DNA of 64,000 nucleotides from NCBI RefSeq assembly GCF_932526225.1, contig NC_064039.1, positions 14,774,139-14,838,138 of the forward strand. Reading direction: 5' to 3'. The notes below the pieces were generated by a model. It ran no database searches. It was not told the origin of the DNA and worked only from the letters and a program-made list of their open reading frames with translations. Of the stretch, positions 56,362 through 64,000 are shown in pieces; within the stretch, counting starts at the first letter, position 1, and every line of letters begins with the position of its first letter. The stretch is from Nematostella vectensis. Lineage: Eukaryota > Cnidaria > Anthozoa > Actiniaria > Edwardsiidae. A program made the translations under genes and the position numbers.

Positions 56362-56531
56362 TGTGTAGGTATACACACCGTGTCGTTTCGGAAATATTCA
56401 GCTGCTTTGCAGGCTGTTTTAGAGTTCACTTTTTGAAAAACGTCGACGGAGTCCTGGTCGCTATCTTTCAAAGCTTCGTCTACGAGATTCTGTTTTTCAC
56501 GGCCTGTTAAATAAGACTTGGTCACGTGCAT
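56358..56531 (-). CDS. Short ORF or exon upstream of the 55942 ORF
   Basis: 57 codons from the ATG at 56531 (MHVTKSYLTGREKQNLVDEA), continuing as a charged helical sequence (DSDQDSVDVFQKVNSKTACK). A possible splice donor (ACG|GTGTGT) lies near its end, before the stop at 56358-56360. It is probably a first coding exon of the same transcript as the ORF that follows. No domain recognised. Confidence 0.35.
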   Translation of the reverse strand: MHVTKSYLTGREKQNLVDEALKDSDQDSVDVFQKVNSKTACKAAEYFRNDTVCIPTQ

Positions 56532-57317
56532 TTCAGCGAGACGCCTTTAGCGGGGGTAGGAGTCCTCTCGGTAGTTCTTTTGAGACGTAAAGGGAAACAA
56601 AAATTTAGAAAACACTATAAACACACATCAAAATAAACACATTATCCATCCTGAGCACTCAGGAACCTTAAGCCGCCAATAAACAAGGAAAAACGTGTTT
56701 ATAAAACTCTCTCAGTTGGGAAAAAAACTGTGCCACGTGACCCCCTATGTTACTGGCACGCGGCAAAGCAAACGTGACCAATAAAAAAAAAATGTTTTGG
56801 AAATTAGCGCTAAATTTAACGTGACTCACTCATCAGCTCATTTTTTATGAGTACATATTTATATTCATGGTTTGATTAGAGACCGTTTTCAGTTTTCCTA
56901 CCATCGAGTACATTTCTTTTCTGACTACATTCATGTTCAGTTGTTATTAGCATGTGATGATCCCCTAGAGCGTGGAGCACAAGTGGAAAGTTTTGAACAC
57001 CCCTAAGGGATAGCATTTAGTAGAATTTAATGCCCTCGAAATAGGACGATCACTCCCGCTTACTATGGATAGTTTCATCGGGGTATGTGCTTGATAGAGG
57101 TTTTAACTAAATTGATTTTGACTAGTGGTTAGTTTTGTAGTGGTTGTTAACCGCATTTGACTTGCATTTCATTTGCAGTCATTTGAAGCTACACTGCGCC
57201 AATATTGACTCTAGTTTTACCTTATAGATCAAGTAAAAAAAGAAAAAGTGTTCATCAAATTTCTTATGAGAGTAGCCTCTCACAACAGCAAACCCGTAAC
57301 GGGGAGGGGTAGAAATC
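56532..57317. other. Gene-free interval between divergent ORFs
   Basis: Could hold promoters for the minus-strand ORFs at 56.5 kb and the plus-strand ORFs at 57.3 kb. No motif is clear enough to call. Confidence 0.35.
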
Positions 57318-57578
57318 ATGCTGACCATTTTGACCATAAGTCCAATATCAAGAAACGCCCAAATCCACGTAGACCGGTTGATGATCGAGGAAGTTGGGGC
57401 CTTCCGAGGAGACTTCAAAGCTCTGCAAAATCAACTTCACATCTGTTATCTTGTTTTGCGACCAAGAAAGGATGTTTTGTTTATGAGCGAAGTGATTTGC
57501 CTATTAGATGGCAGAAAAATGCCGCGAACACTTTTAGGCGCGCTCCAAGAGATGCAAAAACATTATGAATCAACTTGA
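57318..57578 (+). CDS. Uncharacterised ORF (86 aa)
   Basis: From the ATG at 57318. The part from IHVDRLMIEEVGAFRGDFKA to the end (ICYLVLRPRKDVLFMSEVIC, then a helical GALQEMQKHYEST) looks protein-like and globular. An alternative frame (57248-57568) is also open but basic and low in hydrophobics. This may be the last exon of a longer gene. No family recognised. Confidence 0.3.
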   Translation: MLTILTISPISRNAQIHVDRLMIEEVGAFRGDFKALQNQLHICYLVLRPRKDVLFMSEVICLLDGRKMPRTLLGALQEMQKHYEST

Positions 57579-57916
57579 GTTTCAGGCAGGGGGGACCAGG
57601 TCAACCACTGGTCAATTGGCGGGTATTTCTGTAATTAGCTTTTTCATCGAGGAATCTCTAATTCCCTAATGAGCCACTGCTGCTAGGCGAATAGGCGTGC
57701 ATATGAGGGTGGATCGCATAGTAATAGGTTTTCATAAAAACATATCTGCATCTGCTGTTTTTTAACTTGTATGGAAAAAGCGAAATTGTAACATCACAGA
57801 CATTATTCAAGAATCACCAGTCGAATCTTTAGGCTATATAAACCCTTTGTTAATGAGATATTCACTAAGTAGCGGGCTGATTATAATTGCCGGTGGTAAT
57901 GTTCCTCTTTTCCCCC

Positions 57917-58357
57917 ATGTCCACGAAACACGTGAGAAAAACAGGTGATGCAAACGGGGAGGGAGGGGGGGGGAGGGCTGCTATGTTTGGGGGGAGGACA
58001 CTGTCAGGAATAATCGAATTTTCAACAGACAGAGAAAAGAATGGACATATCAAAGAAATCAATGACGATCTCCGTGCTCTAGCTGGCGATTTAGATAATG
58101 TGGAATTTATTGTTAACAGTAGGCTGACCAGACGTGCGAACGGAGAACTAAACAGACAAGTGTTCTTTGACGAAATACCCCTCGACAACCACTCAGGCAC
58201 ACGCATCCTTGCGGCAAACTTAAAAGACTCCCTAGGGCTTAGACAAGCCAGTCACGCCAACAGCTTCAGCTCGCAAATTGATCAAAATCTTACTATCATT
58301 TATAAACACCACCTGCAGTACCATAAAGATCCTATGTTGAAGGGACTTGAAGCTTAA
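57917..58357 (+). CDS. Uncharacterised ORF (146 aa)
   Basis: The ATG at 57917 (MSTKHVRKTGDANGEGGGGR) is preferred over 57887. After a Gly-rich start there is an even, charged, globular-looking sequence (HIKEINDDLRALAGDLDNVE, RRANGELNRQVFFDEIPLDN) and a polar end (NLTIIYKHHLQYHKDPMLKG). No signal peptide, membrane segment or named motif. Codon usage looks ordinary. It could be an intact single-exon gene or the final exon of one including 57318-57578. Confidence 0.4.
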   Translation: MSTKHVRKTGDANGEGGGGRAAMFGGRTLSGIIEFSTDREKNGHIKEINDDLRALAGDLDNVEFIVNSRLTRRANGELNRQVFFDEIPLDNHSGTRILAANLKDSLGLRQASHANSFSSQIDQNLTIIYKHHLQYHKDPMLKGLEA

Positions 58358-60287
58358 AAGCTTCTTGCTGCTAGGCTCGATTTCCAGCTTGGTTCTGTGA
58401 GCCCGTGGGGCCGTTGAGGACTAGTTAGCGGGCTGGACACACATTTTGACACAATGCTGTCACGATTACATTAATGCGTATCTAGCTTTTTGTGTGTGCC
58501 CCCTTAGTGTGTACGCCACTCTTTCCATCCAAGGTGTCTCAGTGAAAATACAAATTTTTCTCACTAAGCCGAATGGAAATTTTCCCTTTAAACACGAGGT
58601 TCCGCTATAAAAGGGAAGGCTCCCCCCATCCCCGGGCTCAAGAACAATCAGTTATCAATCAGCCGTCAATGAGAGGACAATTGCTCTGAGTGCTAAATTC
58701 AAATTAAATATTCTAAACGAAAATAAATATCACTCCTAGAGTTGTCCATCTTAAAATGCTTCCATCTATCGTAAAATAATGCTGTACCAAACAAGCTGTG
58801 TGCTCTAAAATACGAGCATTTTCATCACAGCGCGAGAATAATTTATGCAGATGCATTAGAATATTGATAGCGCAAAAATTTTGCACCGAAAACGTGAGTG
58901 GACAGCGAATCACTAATTATATCAACCTCTTACTATATCAATCTCACAACTGTCTTTTTACCTGTACAAAAATAGTTTTATTCCAGCCGACCTAGGCTCA
59001 GAGATAAGCAATTTTACAGGAGGCTTATAATTTGTGACTGCAAGCGTTGCAGTGTTCTGATTATAATTGCAAATTTGAGCAGGGGTGGGAGGAGCTTTCC
59101 TTTCACACTAACTGCACTGGTAAGGTGCCTGAGGAAAAATGCATGCTAGCTTCAGCCAATGTCAAGCACGTTTTTAACATATATTTTATTATTAGAATAC
59201 ATTTGGAGTTATGATTAAAATACCTTACAGGCCCGTACCCAGGATTTTTCTTGGGAGGGGGTCCGAAATCTAATTTTTCCGGGGGGTGGGGGGGGGGGGG
59301 GGGGAGGGTTCTCTGATGAAAATCTGAACACCCCCGAAAAAACAAAAGAAAGGATTTTTTTAATGCCTTTGCCTATGCCTTTCCACGGGATGTTTATTGC
59401 CGGATTTGGCTAATACCAGACTGATCTAGCTTATGCTTTATAGTTCTGTCTCCTAATAGCACGTCTATTGAGAAGCGAAAGTGGACCTTCGGCCGTTGTG
59501 GGGGGTGCGTGCGCATCCCCTGCACCTCCCCTGGGTACGGGCCTGTCTTACTTGATTTCTAACTGCCCAGTGGGAGCATCAGTGCTACAAAACAACATAT
59601 TGAACAAAGTTTCGGAGATTTGGGTGGTAACATAATAACTTGCAAACCGCAACATTGCTAGTGAGACGGAGATGTATGAGTAGTTTGCCAGTGTGACCCT
59701 TTTCTTGTGGAGATGAATCAACACGAGATTGGAGTTGTATGCTGTTAGCTTTTATAAAAACAGGGTGTTTTCGTTAAAAAATGTATTTTTTTGTCATATC
59801 CTTGTCTTGTGGTCAGTAGGGCGAGACTTTGCTGGCAATGCTGATTGATATGATTGCACGGGGCGTTAGTGCACGAACCATATGAAGATGTATATACTAG
59901 GAGAACATTGTGTTAGTCTATCAGTTACTGGCATAGTATTGCATAAGTTTCATATGGATTGTTACGCATGCTAGTTTAAAACCAAATGATAAATTGGAAG
60001 GGTTTCACCGTTCTGTATTCTTTCCGCCAAAAGTAAGATCGCGCTGTTGGGATCCAAAGACTGTCGCATAATATCGTAACCCGGAGGTTCCAACCCTAAG
60101 ATGCTAAATTCAGACGAAAACACGACAAGCTTATCAGACTTAGAAAGAATAGTGAAACCCGAGAAAAACAGAACACTTAAACCCTTCCGATACTAATTCT
60201 ACTTGAGACCTCTCTGATTCTTGAGGTGATATAGAAACCTTTAAAATCCGCAACTAACAGTTTGTAGTATTTCTGTGAATAGTTGAA
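58358..60287. other. Gene-free stretch containing one MITE
   Basis: 3' flank of the villin-headpiece gene (minus) and of the 57917 ORF (plus). Apart from the MITE at 59228-59545, nothing was recognised. Confidence 0.45.
59228..59545. mobile_element. 318 bp MITE with 16 bp perfect TIRs
   Basis: CAGGCCCGTACCCAGG at 59228-59243 is perfectly inverted at 59530-59545. G-runs lie inside both ends. The flanks share TTA but a clean target duplication is not visible. No ORF. Confidence 0.75.
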
Positions 60288-63020
60288 CTAGAAAAGATCA
60301 ACGCTCTTCTTCATGTTATTTCGTTTCCATGTTGGCATGGCATAGAACTCAAACCGAGTCACCGAGAACACCTTCATGAATTCCTCGTCGGTCAAGTACG
60401 TCTGTAACACACATAAAATCAAAGTAGTATTAGTCATCGCCCTTGGAAGAGAGGGTAAGTACGTCTGTAACTTATACAACAACAAACTGATATTAGTCAT
60501 CGCCCTTGGGGGAGAGGGTAAGTACGTCTGTAACACACACAACATCAAACTGATATTAGTCATCGCCCTTGGGGGAGAGGGTAAGTACGTCTGTAACTTA
60601 TACAACAACAAACTGATATTAGTCATCGCCCTTGGGGGAGAGGGTAAGTACGTCTGTAACACACACAACATCAAACTGATATTAGCCATCGCCCTTGGGG
60701 GAGAGGGTAGGTACGACTGTAACTTATACAACATCAAACTGATATTAGTCATCGCCCTTGGGGGAGAGGGTAAGTACGTCTGTAACTTATACAACATCAA
60801 ACTGATATAAGTCATCGCCCTTGGGGGAGAGGGTAGGTACGTCTGTAACTTATACAACAACAAACTGATATTAGCCATCGCCCTTGGGGAGGGGGGTCAA
60901 GTAGTGACGTCAACGATGAGAGGAGAGAGAATTCAATAGCGACACATGGAAATGCGTTTTGTCTAAAAAGAAGAAAATTGTCCTTAGTCTATTTCCATCT
61001 GTTTTTTTTTTTTTTTTGCTTTTTCAATTGCTACTAGTTTTCGATCTTGTTGCCCAAGCCGTCGTCGTCGTCCTTGCTTAAGGTCGCTATTGTATTATTA
61101 GTTTGAGAGCTGTTTCTAATGGGTGTGTCCTGTTGGGCCACCTACCTCTAGTTTAGTCTTATCCACGCCCTTGGGCGGTCTTGGGTTAGTAGTGACTAGC
61201 TCGTCGTAGGAGAAATATGCCTACAACCACAAACAGGGTTCATCAGACATACTTATTATTAAATTCATAAATGCAACTCTCTGTTAACGAAAACCCTCGG
61301 CAAAAGAGGTTAATGTTATTAAATCTGTCGGCTAATGAGAATATTTCCCAAGAGCGGACAAAATAAAATAGGATTTCCTTACATGAGTCGGCAAAGTATT
61401 TCAGAAGGTCTAAATTCAGGGTATTATTTAGGTTCACTTTCAAAATTTTACGGTCCATTCATTCAAGGGGTGGACTAAAGTAAGATTTAGTCGACAGGTG
61501 CAGAACAGAAAGGTAAGAAAGGTACAATTATCATTCTACTAGGTGGAAGTGTTTTGAGTGAAGTGGGACACGATTTCTTACCATTGGTGCCGGTGGCACT
61601 TCAGCGCTTGCATTCAAAGGAGCTTTCTGCGAGTTTTTAACATGTTAATAATCTAAAAACCTCAATAAAACCCACATTTTATAGTAGCATGGTCCACAAA
61701 ATGGAAAAAGGCCACGGGTCTGCCACCCAAGTGCAGTGAAGGTGTGTACTGTGATCTTTATACACAAGAGGGGTGGCAAGTGAAGGTGTGTGCTGCGATC
61801 TTTATGCACAAGACGGGTGGCAAGTGAAGGTGTGTGCTGTGATCTTCATGCAGCAAGACGGGTGACAAGTGAAAGTGTGTGCTGTGATCTTTTTACAGCA
61901 AGACGGGTGACAAGTGAAGGTGTGTGCCGTGATCTTTATACAGCAAGACGGGTGGCAAGGGCCTTGAATAGAAAGTAAAAACCAGAGCAGAACTTGGTGC
62001 CAGATATGGTGCAATTGGTGTTTGAAAGGATGCGATGAATTATGTTTTTGCTCGTGATGTAATGATTTTATGTAGCGGCTAGGCACAAGAACTTGGTATG
62101 CGACAAAAAATGTGTGGCTCCTTGGTGAGTTAGAAGACATACATTTTCATCGCTGTAGCGGCGAATACGTGGCGCACTAGCTTTTTTTGGTTTAATACCC
62201 AAAGCGCCGTCTTCACCTCGGTACACAGCGCCGGCCTGGCAAGCAACAAAGACAGAGTGCAATAACAGAGTGATTCAGGATAGTGCAAGCAATAATGAAA
62301 CCACATCAGTTGGGATGGTGCATGCGAGAATGGTACAACACAGGGAAGTCTTGGCAATGATCTATACGGCGCATGCGAGAATGGTGCAACATAGAAAAGA
62401 GTCTTGACAATGATCTATAAGGTGCATGCGAGAATGGTACAACATAGGAAAGAATATTGACAATGATTCATAAGGTGCATGCGAGAATGGTACAACACAG
62501 GAAAGAGTATTGACAATTATCTATAAGGTGCATGCGAGAATGGTACAACATAGGAAAGAGTATTGACAATTATCTATAAGGTGCATGCGATAATGGGCGA
62601 ATATAACAGGCGAAACAATGCTCCCACTAGCAATACTTTCAGTGGAAGCCCTACAAAGCCCAGTGCAGACATAGGTATCCCCATAACTTAGAGACCAGCT
62701 AAAATGGCCCTGGATACTGTACAGTAATTAGCACACAAGATATTGCATACAGTAGACTTCTATTCATAATACACACAAAAAGTTTCAGGATGGTAAAGTA
62801 TAGAGCCCTGGGGGATACCCTGGTGTTTGGCGAGTGACATGACATGACCCCATGGAGTGTATACCTTGACTGGATTGTCTGAGGAAAGATGGAAATGATA
62901 AGTTCAGTAAAAATTTGATGCATACTCTATGCATATAACGTTTGTAAATGCATATCACTTACAGTTTCGCAGGGCTGATGCAGTATCGTGGTAAGAATGT
63001 GGACGAGCTGGCTTGGAGTC
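60288..63020 (-). CDS. abLIM/dematin/UNC-115-type villin-headpiece protein, 3' exons
   Basis: The last two exons are firm. 61146-61220 (AYFSYDELVTTNPRPPKGVD then KTKLE) and 60288-60401 (TYLTDEEFMKVFSVTRFEFY, then PTWKRNNMKK and DLF-stop) join in phase 0. They spell the linker and actin-binding headpiece of the abLIM/dematin family, C-terminal as usual. Further upstream exons by splice sites and phase are 61582-61626 (Pro/Ala linker), 62143-62235 (AGAVYRGEDGALG...RRYSDEN), 62819-62878 (VKVYTPWGHVMSLAKHQ) and 62963-63020. The phase between 62819 and 62143 requires one more small exon; 62637-62650 would fit but is speculative. LIM domains, if present, lie beyond the window. The protein should bind actin filaments in the cytoplasm. 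Confidence 0.75.
60392..60897. repeat. 63 bp intronic minisatellite containing the splice acceptor
   Basis: Eight copies at an exact 63 bp period (GTAAGTACGTCTGTAAC on plus at 60455, 60518, 60581, 60644, 60707, 60770, 60833 and the variant at 60392). On the gene strand each reads ...TTACAG|ACGTACTT, a copy of the last-exon acceptor and the first 8 exon bases. The minus frame is open through all copies into the headpiece exon. Confidence 0.93.
61735..61965. repeat. ~45 bp tandem repeat, five copies, intronic
   Basis: Units share GTGAAGGTGTGTGCTGTGAT and CAAGACGGGTGGCAAG. They lie in an intron of the headpiece gene. Confidence 0.88.
62318..62600. repeat. 53 bp tandem repeat, intronic
   Basis: GGTGCATGCGAGAATGGTAC recurs at about 62320, 62371, 62424, 62477, 62530 and 62583. 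Confidence 0.88.
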
Positions 63021-63054
63021 CTAAAAGGAACAGGAATTATATCATAAGAAATAT

Positions 63055-63545
63055 CATTCATGACAAGTACAATAATCACCATCACCTGCATCATCATCAT
63101 TAATATAGTCTTCACAATAACTAGCATCTTTACCAGCTTGATTATCACTACCAGTGCCATCATACTCATCATCATCATCGCTAGCATTATCATGAATGTG
63201 AAACCAAAGGCCAACATCACAATCACCATCATCATCACCATGACCACCATTACCATGATCATCAACACAATGATCATCAACACCACGACTTACAACACCA
63301 TGACAATCATCACCTTAACCATCAACACCATGACCATCAACACCATGACCATCAACACCATGACCATCATCACCATGACCATCAGCACCATGACCATCAT
63401 CACATGACCATCATCACCATGACCATCATCACATGACCACCATCACATGACCACCATCACATGACCATCATCACCATGACCATCATCACATGACCATCAT
63501 CACCATGACCATCATCACCATGACCATCATCACCATGACCATTGT
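63055..63545 (+). repeat. (CATCACCATGAC)n-type satellite
   Basis: Irregular 9-12 bp tandem repeat of ATCATCACCATGACC words. It produces His/Thr/Ile/Met-rich ORFs on both strands that are not genes. Confidence 0.9.
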
Positions 63546-63706
63546 ACGGAACTTGCCTATACACTAAAATCCCAGGTTTCGGTTGATATTTATTCTTCTC
63601 TTTAAAATCTCTTTCTGTATAGAGTTTGTAGAATAAGTCCCGTATTATTTACATCGTTGACTTTCCTCTATTACAACGTAGTCTTCATGCTGTGTTGTCA
63701 TCGAGT

Positions 63707-64000
63707 TCACTCGTCATCTTCGAGTAGGACGCGGACTTTTTCGCGCGCATCTCGTGCTGCTCCTCGAGTCGGCCTCACGATTATCTCCGATGCTGCAGGT
63801 CGCGCACGCTCTGGTATCTGCTTGCTCGCAGCTCTAATTTCTAGAGAGCAGACGAGAGTTAGTGGCCTTTGAATGATATGGCCCTTGTGAAGCAGAGACA
63901 CGCCCCGCACAATTCCTTCTCTGCCGCGCACGTGATCAACTACTTTTCCTTTCGTCCACTTGCCTTGGTTTTTGCTTTCTCCAACTAGAAGAACGACTTC
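63707..64000 (-). pseudogene. pol: BEL/Pao-like pol, C-terminal end (partial)
   Basis: The minus strand is open from the window edge to the stop at 63707 (98 codons). VVLLVGESKNQGKWTKGKVV, then DHVRGREGIVRGVSLLHKG and IIQRPLTLVCSLEIR, matches the DUF5641-type pattern at the C-terminus of BEL/Pao integrases (W..G.V, G.DG.VR.V, RP...L.PLE). A basic, acidic-ended tail follows. An LTR would be expected just downstream; a TG...CA segment at about 63548-63676 is a weak candidate. The rest of the element lies outside the window, so integrity cannot be judged. Confidence 0.65.

Noticed and set aside
63060-63407. Ile/Thr-rich and Met/Val-rich ORFs
   Set aside because: Translations of the CATCACCATGAC satellite.

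Overview
The window looks like AT-rich genomic DNA from a marine invertebrate. A cnidarian, probably an anthozoan such as a sea anemone, is the best guess. The reasons are short genes with small phase-consistent exons, an intronless class A GPCR, a PIM-like kinase, a secreted cysteine-rich protein of a type I associate with cnidarians, and many TIR elements and minisatellites. No sequence search was possible, so the taxon is an inference.

Layout. 1-758: 5' part of an intronless GPCR gene (minus strand). 2.9-6.6 kb: a 3.6 kb TTAA-flanked DNA element inserted into an older repeat; a second, uninterrupted copy of that repeat lies at 9.7-9.9 kb. 10152-15652: a complete but damaged Ty3/Gypsy retrotransposon with 278 bp LTRs and a 5 bp target duplication. 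15.8-19.8 kb: a 37 bp minisatellite. 22.6-23.95 kb: a 21 bp minisatellite. 26700-32017: a six-exon gene for a secreted cysteine-rich protein; one intron is swollen by a 30 bp minisatellite that repeats its own splice donor. 35.2-36.8 kb: 12 bp and 4 bp repeats and a LINE scrap. 37784-40020: a six-exon PIM-like protein kinase gene. 40.9-41.3 kb: a small TIR element. 42744-54450: an 11.7 kb virus-like element. 55.9-58.4 kb: unrecognised ORFs. 60288-63020: exons of an abLIM/dematin/UNC-115-type villin-headpiece gene (minus strand), again with an intronic minisatellite that repeats its splice acceptor. 63707-64000: the 3' end of a BEL/Pao-like pol gene.

The most interesting object is the 11.7 kb element. 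It has ~50 bp terminal inverted repeats, a likely AAAGAG target duplication and an asymmetric array of subterminal palindromes. It carries a DDE integrase, a replication block (polymerase-like, helicase-like, HNH nuclease), and a set of small membrane, coiled-coil and candidate virion proteins packed on both strands. The overall plan resembles Polinton/Maverick or adintovirus elements: integrase plus self-encoded replication plus structural genes. However, I could not find the packaging ATPase, the adenain-type protease or a recognisable double-jelly-roll capsid protein. The copy is decayed, with frameshifts, one in-frame stop and a nested LINE insertion, yet its reading frames are still easy to follow.

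A second theme is intronic minisatellites whose unit contains the adjoining splice site: the donor in the secreted-protein gene and the acceptor in the headpiece gene.
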